55,907 bases of DNA from Bacteroidales bacterium (GCA_024681295.1 JAILBC010000033.1:1-55907); one strand, 5' to 3'; shown: positions 45,409-53,895, counted from the stretch's first letter. The notes: generated by a model from the sequence alone, not told the origin. Program-made: numbers and translations.

Positions 45409-46959
45409 TTATTTAAAGATTCCTCCCAGGAGAGAACGGAAAATTGACTTCCCAAGCTGACGGCCGAAGGTGGTAGCTGTCGTGTTGATGGCTTTCTCGG
45501 CGGCTTTGCGGCCCGTGGACTTCTTCTTGCTTGAGCTCTTTGAGGATTTGGCTTTTTCTTTCTCCTTGGCTTCTTTCTCTTTGCGTTTGGCTTCTTCCTC
45601 GGCTTCTTTCTGGGCGCGTTTCTCGGCTTGTTGCTGTTCGGCTACCAGCACCTCGTAGGCGCTCTCGCGATCGAAGCTCTTGTCGTATCTGCCGTAGAGA
45701 CGTGAGGAGCGGATGAGGTTTTGCCGCTGTTCGTCGGTGATGGCGCCGATCTGGCTCAGCGGGAAGAGGATCTTGGCGCGTTCCACGATGCAGGGGGCGC
45801 CTTTCTCGTCGAGGAGTGATACGACGGCTTCGCCAGTGCCAAGTTCGAGGATGGCTTCTTCGGTGCTGAAGCTCGGGTTGGCGCGGAAGGTCTGCGCGAC
45901 GGCTTTCACGGCTTTATGTTCCTTGGGGGTGTAAGCTCTGAGACCGTGGAGGATACGGTTGCCAAGTTGTCCGGCGATGATCTCCGGGATGTCGTCGGGG
46001 CTCTGGGTGACGAAATATACACCCACGCCTTTGGAGCGAATCAGGCGGATCACCTGTTCGATCTTGTCGACCAACGCCTTGGAGGTATCCTTGAAGAGCA
46101 TATGAGCCTCGTCGAAGAAGAAGATCAGTTTGGGCAGTTCCAGGTCGCCCACCTCGGGCAGTTGCGTATACAGCTCGCTCAGCAGCCACAGCAGGAAGGT
46201 GCTGTAGAGCTTCGGGTTAAGCATGAGTTTGTCGGCAGCCAGCACGTTCATCACGCCACGGCCGTTTTCGGTCTGGATGAAGTCGAACACGTTGAAGTCA
46301 GGCTCACCGAAGAACTGGTCGGCGCCTTCGGCTTCGAGGGCCAGCAGGGCACGTTGGATGGCGCCCACGCTCACCGAGGAGATGGTGCCGTAGGTAGTGG
46401 TGAACTCCTTGGCGTTCTTGGCCACGTAGTCGAGCATGAGGCGCAGGTCCTTCATGTCGATGAGCAGCAGTCCACGGTCGTCAGCGATCTTGAACACGAT
46501 GTTGAGCACGCCGGTCTGGGTCTCGTTGAGGGCCAGCAGACGCGCCAGCAGTTGGGGACCCATGTCGGAGATAGTGGCTCTCAGGGGGTGGCCCTGTTCG
46601 CCGTACACGTCGAAGAATCGTGTAGGACAGCCGCTGAAAAGTGAAGAGTTAAAAGTTGAGAGTGAAGAGTTATCCTGTCCTTCGACAGGTTCAGCGGGGA
46701 AGAACTCAGGCAATCTCTTTTCGATGAAACCCGACATTTTTCCTGCTTGGCTGATGCCGCTCAGGTCGCCTTTCATGTCGGCCATGAAGCAGGGTACGCC
46801 GGCTTGGCTGAAGCTCTCGGCGAGCACTTGCAAGGTGACGGTCTTACCAGTACCCGTGGCACCGGCGATGAGACCGTGACGGTTGGCCATCTTACCCACC
46901 AGGTAGAGCGGCCCGTTGTCGCAATGTGCAACATAAAGTTGTCTATCTTCTGTGAACAT
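45409..46959 (-). CDS. HerA-like / DUF853 ATPase
   Basis: 516 residues. P-loop 'GATGTGKT' (33-40), Walker B '[11 protein letters not shown]' and an arginine-finger region near '[20 protein letters not shown]' place it in the DUF853/HerA-FtsK group (E. coli YjgR-like); the cellular role of this group is not established. The tail (about 425-516) is a Lys/Glu-rich coiled coil then a basic stretch. Residues about 85-107 come from a heptad repeat plus a CTTCGAC palindrome, absent by expectation from relatives. Confidence 0.85.
   Translation of the reverse strand: MFTEDRQLYVAHCDNGPLYLVGKMANRHGLIAGATGTGKTVTLQVLAESFSQAGVPCFMADMKGDLSGISQAGKMSGFIEKRLPEFFPAEPVEGQDNSSLSTFNSSLFSGCPTRFFDVYGEQGHPLRATISDMGPQLLARLLALNETQTGVLNIVFKIADDRGLLLIDMKDLRLMLDYVAKNAKEFTTTYGTISSVSVGAIQRALLALEAEGADQFFGEPDFNVFDFIQTENGRGVMNVLAADKLMLNPKLYSTFLLWLLSELYTQLPEVGDLELPKLIFFFDEAHMLFKDTSKALVDKIEQVIRLIRSKGVGVYFVTQSPDDIPEIIAGQLGNRILHGLRAYTPKEHKAVKAVAQTFRANPSFSTEEAILELGTGEAVVSLLDEKGAPCIVERAKILFPLSQIGAITDEQRQNLIRSSRLYGRYDKSFDRESAYEVLVAEQQQAEKRAQKEAEEEAKRKEKEAKEKEKAKSSKSSSKKKSTGRKAAEKAINTTATTFGRQLGKSIFRSLLGGIFK
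46640..46689. repeat. Heptad repeat plus CCTGTC palindrome inside the HerA-like gene
   Basis: Heptads AGTGAAG, AGTTAAA, AGTTGAG, AGTGAAG, AGTTA (46640-46672) followed by CCTGTCCTTCGACAGG (46674-46689). Read in frame on the minus strand as Ser/Leu/Asn-rich residues. Confidence 0.85.
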
Positions 46960-46963
46960 ATCT

Positions 46964-46996
46964 TTTTACTTTTAACTATTAACTCTAAACTTTAAA
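46964..46996. repeat. 7-bp tandem repeat at the trmB 3' end
   Basis: TTTTACT, TTTAACT, ATTAACT, CTAAACT, then TTTAAA (plus strand). It encodes the last trmB residues and its stop, and runs to near the start of the next gene. Confidence 0.7.
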
Positions 46997-47652
46997 TATT
47001 TTATGGTAAGTCCCTGATCAAGCCACATTTGTTCATAAAACGTCCTGATGTGTTTCACTTCGAGTTCATCGGTGTTGGCATAGAGGTCGTTGGTGGCATA
47101 AAGCAGCGGGAGTCCCTGTTTCTCGATCACCTCGTGGAGGGTGAACTCGTACATGATGGGGCTGTCGGTCTTGAGGTTGAGGATGCCGTCGGGGGTGACG
47201 ATCTTGCGGTAGCGTTGGAGGAACTCGGGTGAGGTAAGGCGGTGGCGTGCGTTGCGTTCGCCTTCGCCGGGATGGGGGTCGGGGAAGGTGACCCATATCT
47301 CGTTGACTTCTCCGGGACCGAAGAAGTGTTCGATTTGGTCGATGCGGGTGCGGATAAAGGCCACGTTATGGAGGCCTTCGTCGCGGGCTTGTGTGAGTCC
47401 GCGCCACATTCTGGCGCCTTTGATGTCGACGCCGATATAATTGATTTCGGGGTGTACTCGGGCCAGACCCACGGTGTATTCGCCTTTGCCGCAGCCCAGT
47501 TCCAGCACGATGGGGTTGTCGTTGTGGAAGAAGTCGGCCCAGTGCCCTTTCAGGGGGAAGCCTTCCTCCATGATGCGCTCGTATGAGTATTGGAACAGGT
47601 TGTCGAACGACCTATTTTCCTCGAATTTCTGCAGTTTGTTTTTCTTGCTCAT
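46972..47652 (-). CDS. trmB: tRNA (guanine-N7-)-methyltransferase
   Basis: 226 residues. Methylates G46 of tRNA with SAM. 'LELGCGKGEYTVGLA' is the SAM motif; 'NEIWVTFPDPHPGEGERNARHRL' corresponds to the conserved 'FPDPWPKKRHHKRRL' substrate loop. The last residues (F-R-V-N-S) and the stop are formed by a heptad repeat. Confidence 0.93.
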   Translation of the reverse strand: MSKKNKLQKFEENRSFDNLFQYSYERIMEEGFPLKGHWADFFHNDNPIVLELGCGKGEYTVGLARVHPEINYIGVDIKGARMWRGLTQARDEGLHNVAFIRTRIDQIEHFFGPGEVNEIWVTFPDPHPGEGERNARHRLTSPEFLQRYRKIVTPDGILNLKTDSPIMYEFTLHEVIEKQGLPLLYATNDLYANTDELEVKHIRTFYEQMWLDQGLTIKYLKFRVNS

Positions 47653-47659
47653 GGCGCGT

Positions 47660-48856
47660 TTATTTGGTCAGGATCCAGGCTTTGGAGTTATAGTTCTTGA
47701 GTATCTCGGGCAGGGCGGCTTTGGCATCGGCGGTGCTGGGGTATTGTCCGTAGCACACGAAGTATTTGGAGCCGCGTTTCATCGCGAAGGCGTCGGTGCA
47801 GCCTTGGTCGCGGGCTTCGGTGACCATGTTGAGGGCGTTTTGCTCCACGGAGAAGCAGCCGCCTACGATGAAGGCCTTGGAGGTGGGTTCGGGGGTGATG
47901 GTGGTGGGTGGGGTGGGCTGGGTTGGGTGAGTGGGTTTAATGGGTTTAATGGGCTGAATGGGCTCAGTGGGTGATGGGGATGATGGGGATGATGGGGGTG
48001 TTTCAGTAGGATTCTCGGTTGGGGTCTCGACGGGAGTGGTCTTGGTAGTATCCTCAAAGGTGGTCTTGGTAGTATCCTCAAGGGGGGCTATGGGGGTCGT
48101 CAAGGTATCGGCAGGAGTGGTTGGGAGGAGGTGTGGTCTTTCGGGGAGTTGCAGTGAGGGCACCGGCCAGGGTTTGGTGGGCACGGGGCGGAATTTGAAA
48201 TACCACAGGGCAACGCCGGCGGCGGCCAACAAAAGAAGAAGGAGCCAGAGCCACCAGAGAGAGGGATGGGGGGAGGGCGAGGGGGTGGTGGGGTTGGTGG
48301 GGTTGGTGGGGTTAGTGGGGTTAGTGGGGTTAATGGGGTTAGTGGGGTTAATGGGGTTAATGGGTTCTGTGGGTAGTTCTTCAGGACTTACTCCTAACTC
48401 TTCACTCTTCACTCCTAACTCTTCACTCATCACTTTATATATCGGTTCGGGGTTAAGGTCTTCGAGGCCGAAGGCGTCGCCGTTGAAGTTGGTGTCTTCG
48501 GGTTCGAACACAAGGTTTTGCTGTTCGCCCATGGTGAGGGTGCCGAGTCCGGGGAGGGGCATGGTGCCATCCGCTTTGAGGTGAGAGAAACAGTCGCTCA
48601 CGAAGGTGGCGATGGCGGTGCGGGCCTCGTCGTTGGTGAGGCCGTCGCTAGACATGAGCGATTCGATGACGAGGGTGTTCTCCTCGCGCTGGCGCGGGTC
48701 GAAGCTGAGTTGCGACGAGGGACGTTGGAATTCGTTGGTGATGACGTTGACGTGAGCGCTCTCGACGTGACGCACGAAGGCACCGAGGCCCGGCACGATG
48801 ACGGTGTCGTGGTCATAGAGCAGGGATGCTATGGCGGAGGCTACGTTGGTCATCAT
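47660..48856 (-). CDS. HU-CCDC81-like / SPOR-domain membrane protein
   Basis: About 398 residues from the ATG at 48856 (a second ATG follows); the longer ORF to 48961 begins with out-of-frame kdsB sequence. Residues 1-125 form two HU-like CCDC81-type modules ('VIVPGLGAFVRH', 'PRQREENTLVIESL', 'PLPGLGTLTMGE'). A low-complexity linker leads to one membrane helix (about 195-215, 'LWWLWLLLLLLAAAGVALW') and a second Pro/Thr-rich linker. A C-terminal SPOR domain (about 320-398, 'FIVGGCFSVEQNALNMV', 'YFVCYGQY') should bind denuded peptidoglycan at the division site. Both linkers are made of short tandem repeats. Overlaps kdsB by 4 bp. Confidence 0.85.
   Translation of the reverse strand: MMTNVASAIASLLYDHDTVIVPGLGAFVRHVESAHVNVITNEFQRPSSQLSFDPRQREENTLVIESLMSSDGLTNDEARTAIATFVSDCFSHLKADGTMPLPGLGTLTMGEQQNLVFEPEDTNFNGDAFGLEDLNPEPIYKVMSEELGVKSEELGVSPEELPTEPINPINPTNPINPTNPTNPTNPTNPTTPSPSPHPSLWWLWLLLLLLAAAGVALWYFKFRPVPTKPWPVPSLQLPERPHLLPTTPADTLTTPIAPLEDTTKTTFEDTTKTTPVETPTENPTETPPSSPSSPSPTEPIQPIKPIKPTHPTQPTPPTTITPEPTSKAFIVGGCFSVEQNALNMVTEARDQGCTDAFAMKRGSKYFVCYGQYPSTADAKAALPEILKNYNSKAWILTK
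47930..47974. repeat. 9-bp repeats encoding the Pro linker of the SPOR protein
   Basis: Degenerate 9-mers of type AATGGGTTT/AATGGGCTG/AGTGGGTGA, read on the minus strand as Pro-X-X/Pro-Ile-Lys/Gln units in the periplasmic linker. Confidence 0.65.
48288..48364. repeat. 9-bp minisatellite, eight copies, encoding an Asn-Pro-Thr linker
   Basis: Eight consecutive 9-mers of GTGGGGTTR/ATGGGGTTA type, read on the minus strand as repeated Asn-Pro-Thr/Ile before the membrane helix. Copy-number change would keep frame. Confidence 0.85.
48386..48434. repeat. Seven 7-bp repeats inside the SPOR-protein gene
   Basis: ACTTACT, CCTAACT, CTTCACT, CTTCACT, CCTAACT, CTTCACT, CATCACT. Read on the minus strand as two S-E-E-L-G-V-x units, with no stop despite TGA/TAG in other frames. 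Confidence 0.9.
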
Positions 48857-49590
48857 AGCAGTTCTTGGGGGATGTTGAGGAGGTCGTCGGGGGTGTCGAT
48901 GGCGATGCTGTCGCAGGCCGGCACCACGCCGATGCGGATGCGGTAGCCGTTTTCGAGCCACCGCAGCTGTTCCAGTTTCTCGGCTTGCTCGAGTCGCCCC
49001 ATGGGCAACTCACTAACCTCGCGGAGTGTCTCAGACCGATACCCGTAGATACCGATGTGTTGGTAAAAATCGGCGGCCTGAAGCCACTCCGACGAGGACG
49101 CTCCCCTGACATTAGGCAAGGGGGAACGGCTGAAATAGAGGGCGTCGCCCTCTCTCCCGAACACCACCTTGACACAGTGGGAGCTAAACAGGCTTTCTGC
49201 GATAGTGATAGGCTTGGCCAGCGTGGCGATGTGCACGTCGGGCAGCCTGAGAAGGTCGGCCACACGGTTGATGTGGTCTGGATCGATAAAAGGCTCGTCG
49301 CCTTGTATGTTGACCACGGCATCGTAGTCGCCCATCTTGTCGAGTGCCTCGCGACAGCGGTCGGTACCGCTGCGATGGTCGGGGCGTGTCATCACGGCTT
49401 GGCCTCCGAAGCCTTGCACCTCGTCGAAGATGCGTTGGTCATCGGTGGCCACCACCACGGCGTCGAGCGACGACTGGGCAGCGCGCTCCCAGGTGCGCCG
49501 TATCATCGTCTTCCCCCCAATCACGGCCAATGGCTTGCCGGGGAAACGTGTGGATCCGTAACGGGCAGGTATGATGCCGAGTATTCTCAT
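48853..49590 (-). CDS. kdsB: 3-deoxy-manno-octulosonate cytidylyltransferase
   Basis: 245 residues. Activates Kdo to CMP-Kdo for lipid A/LPS inner core. 'IPARYGSTRFPGKPLA' is the CTP-binding signature, with 'TRPDHRSGTDRCREA' and 'NIQGDEPFI' intact. Overlaps the kinase gene upstream by one base (TGATG) and the SPOR gene downstream by 4 bp. Confidence 0.97.
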   Translation of the reverse strand: MRILGIIPARYGSTRFPGKPLAVIGGKTMIRRTWERAAQSSLDAVVVATDDQRIFDEVQGFGGQAVMTRPDHRSGTDRCREALDKMGDYDAVVNIQGDEPFIDPDHINRVADLLRLPDVHIATLAKPITIAESLFSSHCVKVVFGREGDALYFSRSPLPNVRGASSSEWLQAADFYQHIGIYGYRSETLREVSELPMGRLEQAEKLEQLRWLENGYRIRIGVVPACDSIAIDTPDDLLNIPQELL

Positions 49591-50201
49591 CAGAACAATC
49601 CGTTGAGCGAGGCCTCGATCTTTTCGATGATGGTGCCGAGGTCCTCTGGGTTCTCCAGTTCAAGGTTATCCATGTCGATCACCAGGAGTTTGCCCTCCTT
49701 GTAGCCGCTGATCCACTCCTCGTAGCGTTCGTTGAGGTTGCTGAGGTAGTCGAGGCGGATGCTCTGCTCGTAGTCGCGGTTGCGCTTGGCAATCTGTCGC
49801 ATCAGGGTGGGCACCGAGGCGCGGAGGTAGATGAGCAGGTCGGGCGGTTGCAGGAACTTCACCATGAGTTCGAACAGCGAGCGGTAGTTCTCATAGTCGC
49901 GCGACTCCATCAGGCCCATCGAGTAGAGGTTGGGGGCGAAGATCATGGCATCCTCGTAGATGGTGCGGTCCTGGATGACGTCCTTGCCGCTGTTGCGGAT
50001 GTCGACGACCTGGCGGAAGCGGCTGTTGAGGAAGAAGATCTGGATGTTGAACGACCAGCGCTGCATGTCCTCGTAGTAGCTGGCGAGATAAGGGTTGTGG
50101 TCCACCTCTTCGAAATGGGGTGTCCATCCGAAGTGTTTGGCTAACAGGCGGGTCAAGGTGGTTTTTCCCGCTCCTATGTTTCCGGCGATGGCGATATGCA
50201 T
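49590..50201 (-). CDS. Deoxynucleoside kinase (dCK/dGK type)
   Basis: 203 residues. P-loop 'GNIGAGKTTL' at 7-16; 'DRTIYEDAMIFAPNLY' matches the (D/E)RS-type motif that binds the substrate; the lid 'RNRDYEQSI' follows. Phosphorylates deoxynucleosides for salvage; deoxyadenosine/deoxyguanosine or deoxycytidine specificity cannot be told. First gene of a kinase-kdsB-SPOR-trmB run; a promoter-like TATCTTCG lies upstream on the minus strand. Confidence 0.9.
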   Translation of the reverse strand: MHIAIAGNIGAGKTTLTRLLAKHFGWTPHFEEVDHNPYLASYYEDMQRWSFNIQIFFLNSRFRQVVDIRNSGKDVIQDRTIYEDAMIFAPNLYSMGLMESRDYENYRSLFELMVKFLQPPDLLIYLRASVPTLMRQIAKRNRDYEQSIRLDYLSNLNERYEEWISGYKEGKLLVIDMDNLELENPEDLGTIIEKIEASLNGLF

Positions 50202-50224
50202 AACGTAAGATTTATTTCAAACTG

Positions 50225-50232
50225 CGAAGATA
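50225..50232 (-). promoter_or_regulatory. Possible -7 box of the deoxynucleoside kinase gene (TATCTTCG)
   Basis: One base off TAnnTTTG, 23 bp ahead of the ATG at 50201. Confidence 0.45.
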
Positions 50233-50240
50233 AGAAAAAC

Positions 50241-50277
50241 TTTTGACTTTTATCTTTTATCTCTTAACTTTTATCTC
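50241..50277. repeat. 7-bp tandem repeat at the LptG-like gene stop
   Basis: TTTTGAC, TTTTATC, TTTTATC, TCTTAAC, TTTTATC, TC (plus strand); on the gene strand the stop TGA opens the array. Confidence 0.8.
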
Positions 50278-51358
50278 ATTTTGGTGCTTTCACCAAAGTA
50301 ACCACTGCCAGCAGGGCATAGATGGCGTTGGGGATCCAGGCGGCGAGGGCAGGCGACGTCACCCCGTTCACCCCGAAGGCCTTCCCTATCTGCCCGAGCA
50401 GCACATACAGGAATCCTACGGCGATGCCGAATCCCAGGTGCATGCCCATGCCTCCCTTGATCCTGCGGCTTGAGAGGGCCGCTCCGATGAGGGTGAGGAT
50501 GAGGATGGCTGCCGGCTGGGCCATGCGTTGATGCATCTCCACCTCGTAGCGGCGGATACCCTCTGTACCGCGTTGCCGCATCGTGCGGATGTGATCGCGC
50601 AACTCGAAGAAGTTCATCTCCTCGAAATCCTCCTTCATATTATAGAAATCCGATGGAGTAAGAGTTTCTATGATTGTATCGTATCTTCTATGATTAACAA
50701 GAGATTCTTGGTCACCATTAATATAGTGTTCCGACATATAGTCAATCCACCAATTATGTGGCCCGATGGAATCGTAAAAGATGGCCTCCGAAATCAGCTT
50801 GTAGTTCAGCACATTTTCTTTGTACCGTTCCACCGTGAAGTTATACCCGATTTTGTGGTTCAGGTTGTAGTACTCCACATACACGAACTCGTCCTTGTCG
50901 GTCTGCAGGTGCACGTTGCGTCCGGCGCTCTTGGTAAGGTGTTCGATATACTCGTCCTTGAACTTGCGCCGCACCTCGTTCATATTGGGTACCAAGAAGT
51001 TACCAAGATAGAGCGACATCAGGGTGAGCAGCATGGCCCCCATCAGGTAGGGACGCAGGAAACGCCAGAAGCTGACGCCGCTACTGAGCACCGCCACCAC
51101 CTCCGAGTGGTTCGACATCTTCGAGGTGAAGAAGATGACCGAGATGAAGGCGAAGAGGTGGATGAACTGGTTGGTGAAGTAAGGGATCGAGGTGAGGTAA
51201 TGGTCGGTGACCACGCGCTGCCAGGGGGCGTCGTGTTTGAGGAACGAGTCGATGTTCTCCGACAGGTCGAACACGATGATGATGATCATCAGCATGGCCA
51301 CCATGAAGAAGAAGGTGCCGATGAATTTGAACAATATGTAATGGTCGAGTCGTTTCAC
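50276..51358 (-). CDS. LptF/LptG-family LPS export permease
   Basis: 360 residues from a GTG at 51358 that overlaps the tgt stop by 4 bp (GTGA); the longer ORF to 51595 is tgt read out of frame. YjgP/YjgQ family: three N-terminal helices ('FKFIGTFFFMVAMLMIIIIVFDLSENID' region), a large periplasmic beta-jellyroll (about 140-250) and three C-terminal helices. It extracts LPS from the inner membrane together with LptB and a partner permease. 'SENIDSFL' after helix 1 is typical. Whether it is LptF or LptG is not decidable here. Confidence 0.9.
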   Translation of the reverse strand: MKRLDHYILFKFIGTFFFMVAMLMIIIIVFDLSENIDSFLKHDAPWQRVVTDHYLTSIPYFTNQFIHLFAFISVIFFTSKMSNHSEVVAVLSSGVSFWRFLRPYLMGAMLLTLMSLYLGNFLVPNMNEVRRKFKDEYIEHLTKSAGRNVHLQTDKDEFVYVEYYNLNHKIGYNFTVERYKENVLNYKLISEAIFYDSIGPHNWWIDYMSEHYINGDQESLVNHRRYDTIIETLTPSDFYNMKEDFEEMNFFELRDHIRTMRQRGTEGIRRYEVEMHQRMAQPAAILILTLIGAALSSRRIKGGMGMHLGFGIAVGFLYVLLGQIGKAFGVNGVTSPALAAWIPNAIYALLAVVTLVKAPK

Positions 51359-52485
51359 AGTCTTCGGGTGATTTTGGGCAGCATGCCGGCCTTCCAGGTG
51401 CTGAAGTCGCCCTCCACGATGTGCCTGCGGGCCTCCCTCACGAGCCAGAGGTAGAAGCCCAGGTTGTGGAGGCTGGCGATCATGGGGCCGAGGATCTCGC
51501 CGGCCACGAAGAGATGACGCAGATAGGCCCTCGAATATTGTGTATCGACAAAAGTTTCTCCGTGGGGATCCACCAGGCTGAAGTCGGTGCGCCATTTCTC
51601 GTTCTTCAGGTTGATGACGCCTTCCGAGGTGAAGATCATGCCATTTCGTCCGTTGCGGGTTGGCATCACGCAGTCGAACATGTCCACTCCCCTCTCGATG
51701 CCTTCGAGGATGTTGGCTGGGGTGCCTACGCCCATGAGGTAACGCGGGCGGTCTTTCGGCAGGATGGTGTTCACCAGCTCGATCATCTCGTACATCTTCT
51801 CGGTGGGTTCACCCACGGCGAGGCCGCCGATGGCGTTGCCCCAAGCGTTCTTCGAGGCGATGTATTCGGCCGACTTCTCGCGGAGGTCGCGGTACACGCA
51901 GCCCTGCACGATGGGAAAGAGTGCCTGTTCGTAGCCATATTTGGGTTCCGTCTCTGAGAAGCGTTGCACGCAGCGGTCGAGCCAGCGGTGGGTACGTTCC
52001 ATCGACTCCTTGGCGTAGCGGTAGTCGGCGGTGCCTGGGGTGCATTCGTCGAAGGCCATCATGATGTCGGCGCCGATGCTGCGTTGGATGTCCATCACGC
52101 GTTCAGGCGTGAAGAGGTGTCGGGAGCCGTCGATGTGCGACTGGAAGGTGACGCCCTCCTCTTTCATCTTGCGTATGCCCGTGAGTGAGAACACCTGGAA
52201 GCCACCGCTGTCGGTAAGGATGGGGCGTTCCCAGCCGTTGAACTTGTGCAGGCCGCCCACTGCCTCCAGCACGTCGAGACCGGGGCGGAGGTAGAGGTGG
52301 TAGGTGTTGCCCAAGATGATCTGGGCCTTCACCGCGTCGCGGATGTCGCGGATGTGGCAGGCCTTGACGCTGCCCACGGTGCCTACCGGCATGAAGATGG
52401 GGGTCTCGATGTTGCCGTGGTCCGTGTGCAGCACGCCGGCGCGGGCATTGCTCTTGGGGTCGCTGGCGGAGAGGGTAAATTTCAT
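51355..52485 (-). CDS. tgt: tRNA-guanine transglycosylase
   Basis: 376 residues from the ATG at 52485; the ORF upstream of it runs through the promoter. Inserts the queuosine precursor at position 34. The 'TDSGGFQVFSL' motif holds the catalytic Asp92; 'MAFDEC', 'LMGVGTP' and 'FDCVMPTRNGRNG' are conserved. The C-x-C-x2-C zinc motif of proteobacterial TGT is missing: the equivalent stretch reads 'VDPHGETFVDTQYSRAYL'. Leads a two-gene unit with the LptF/G permease. Confidence 0.96.
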   Translation of the reverse strand: MKFTLSASDPKSNARAGVLHTDHGNIETPIFMPVGTVGSVKACHIRDIRDAVKAQIILGNTYHLYLRPGLDVLEAVGGLHKFNGWERPILTDSGGFQVFSLTGIRKMKEEGVTFQSHIDGSRHLFTPERVMDIQRSIGADIMMAFDECTPGTADYRYAKESMERTHRWLDRCVQRFSETEPKYGYEQALFPIVQGCVYRDLREKSAEYIASKNAWGNAIGGLAVGEPTEKMYEMIELVNTILPKDRPRYLMGVGTPANILEGIERGVDMFDCVMPTRNGRNGMIFTSEGVINLKNEKWRTDFSLVDPHGETFVDTQYSRAYLRHLFVAGEILGPMIASLHNLGFYLWLVREARRHIVEGDFSTWKAGMLPKITRRL

Positions 52486-52500
52486 GGTAGAAAATTTTTG

Positions 52501-52508
52501 CAAAGGTA
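52501..52508 (-). promoter_or_regulatory. -7 promoter box of tgt (TACCTTTG)
   Basis: Minus-strand TACCTTTGC, 15 bp before the tgt ATG; 12 bp from the divergent box of the glycosyltransferase. Confidence 0.75.
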
Positions 52509-52520
52509 AAGAAAATCGTC

Positions 52521-52528
52521 TATCTTTG
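52521..52528 (+). promoter_or_regulatory. -7 promoter box of the glycosyltransferase gene (TATCTTTG)
   Basis: TATCTTTGC, 23 bp before the GTG start; a GGAGG at 52540-52544 lies 7 bp upstream of that GTG and decides it. Confidence 0.8.
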
Positions 52529-52551
52529 CACAACTTTTTGGAGGAACCGCC

Positions 52552-53715
52552 GTGAGCATCACTTTTTTCCCTGACCGTCTGTCGTTTTATGTCTTGATTG
52601 TCTTTGTCGCAGCCCTGCTGGTGCAGCTTTGCGTGCATTGGATTCGTTTCTCGAGGTTGGCTTTCAGCAAGCGCCGTCCCCATGCGAAGCTCGACTCAGA
52701 CCTGGAGCCCGTGTCGGTGGTGGTGTGTGCCCGCGACGCCTACGAGCGGCTCACCGAGCTCCTCCCTGCCCTGCTCAGCCAGGACTATCCTGATTTCGAG
52801 GTGGTGGTGGTGAACGACTGCAGCGACGATGAGACCGGCACCTATCTCGAAGACTTGGATCGCAAGGAATCGAGGATCAAACCCGTGCAGTTGCGGCAGC
52901 ATCTCAACTTCTTCAACGGCAAGAAGTTTCCCCTTTCGATGGGTATCAAATCCGCTTCGCACGACCTGTTGGTGTTGACCGATGCCGACTGTCTTCCTAC
53001 CAGCAACCAGTGGCTGCGTAGCGTGGTGGGTTGTTATGGGGAAGGCACCGAGGTGGTGGTAGGTTATGCCCCATACGTCCGTTCCAAGGGACTTTTGAAT
53101 CTTTTGGTGCGTTTCAATGCGGTGCAGCAGGCTATGATGTACCTCTCCGCAGCGTTGGCTGGGAGGCCGTATGCCGGTGTAGGCAAGGACCTCTCCTACC
53201 GTCAGCGTTTGTTTTTCCGGCAGAAGGGTTTCACTTCGCATTATACCATGGAGGCCGGTGACGACGACCTCTTTGTGAGCCAGGCCGCCACTCGGAGGAA
53301 CACGGGGGTGCATCTCGATCCTGACAACACCGTTCAATGTGCCATGCCATCGACGTTTGGTGTTTGGTGGCGTCAGCAGGTGATGCGTTACACCACTTTG
53401 GCTTTGCACCGTCGTGGGCCGAAGGCATTTGCCATCCTGCATTACGCCTCGCAGCTGGTGTTTTATGGTTGTCTCATTGCTTTGTGTATTTTGCCGCCGG
53501 CATTTGCCATGCCTTTTGAAATCCCCTACCCTGCCTATTACTTCCCCGTGTTGGCCTTTTTGTTCTTGTTACGATATGTCACCCAGCTCATCGTTTATCG
53601 TGGTGCTTCCCGTCGTTTGGGCGAGCGCGGCTTGTTGCCAGGGCTGATTTTATGGGATTTCCTTTTTGCCATTTTGACTCCCTTGCTCCGCCTCAGTGGT
53701 CGGATGAAGGGATAA
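52552..53715 (+). CDS. Membrane-bound family 2 glycosyltransferase
   Basis: 387 residues from a GTG with a good Shine-Dalgarno. One N-terminal membrane helix (about 10-28), a GT2 catalytic domain (about 53-280) with 'VSVVVCARDAYERL', 'VVVVNDCSDDET' and the metal-binding 'LTDADC', and about three C-terminal helices. Processive-type topology suggests a lipid-linked or polysaccharide substrate. No partner gene adjacent. It is the last housekeeping-like gene before the accessory region. Confidence 0.9.
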   Translation: MSITFFPDRLSFYVLIVFVAALLVQLCVHWIRFSRLAFSKRRPHAKLDSDLEPVSVVVCARDAYERLTELLPALLSQDYPDFEVVVVNDCSDDETGTYLEDLDRKESRIKPVQLRQHLNFFNGKKFPLSMGIKSASHDLLVLTDADCLPTSNQWLRSVVGCYGEGTEVVVGYAPYVRSKGLLNLLVRFNAVQQAMMYLSAALAGRPYAGVGKDLSYRQRLFFRQKGFTSHYTMEAGDDDLFVSQAATRRNTGVHLDPDNTVQCAMPSTFGVWWRQQVMRYTTLALHRRGPKAFAILHYASQLVFYGCLIALCILPPAFAMPFEIPYPAYYFPVLAFLFLLRYVTQLIVYRGASRRLGERGLLPGLILWDFLFAILTPLLRLSGRMKG

Positions 53716-53720
53716 ACACA

Positions 53721-53824
53721 GAAAAATTCCATATTTTCTACAAAATTGTAGCGAATCCGTCATTTGATTCGTGTTATCCTATCTTGCAGAGTTCAAAAAT
53801 CGTCGTATCTTTGCGGCGAGATAC
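53721..53824 (+). repeat. 104-bp promoter module, copy A
   Basis: Aligned without gaps to copy B, it differs at 11 of 104 positions. It contains CTACAA-AA-TTGTAG, an inverted repeat (53738-53751), and ends in the promoter box TATCTTTG plus GCGGCGAGATAC. It begins 5 bp after the glycosyltransferase stop. Confidence 0.9.
53806..53813 (+). promoter_or_regulatory. -7 promoter box of nuclease cassette A (TATCTTTG)
   Basis: TATCTTTGC within the shared module; leader of about 75 nt to the ORF. Confidence 0.75.
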
Positions 53825-53895
53825 TAAGGTGAACCATGTGTTATCAATGAAACTAGTGCTGGAGTATTAATTCAAACTCTATAAACGATAGTTTT

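Noticed and set aside
48288-48364. CRISPR-like array
   Set aside because: Nine-base units without spacers; it is a coding minisatellite.
48857-48961. N-terminal extension of the HU/SPOR protein
   Set aside because: Arg/His/Pro-rich translation of kdsB in another frame; the HU-like domain begins at the ATG at 48856.
51359-51595. N-terminal extension of the LptF/G gene
   Set aside because: It is tgt coding sequence read in another frame; the GTG at 51358 overlapping the tgt stop begins the conserved protein.
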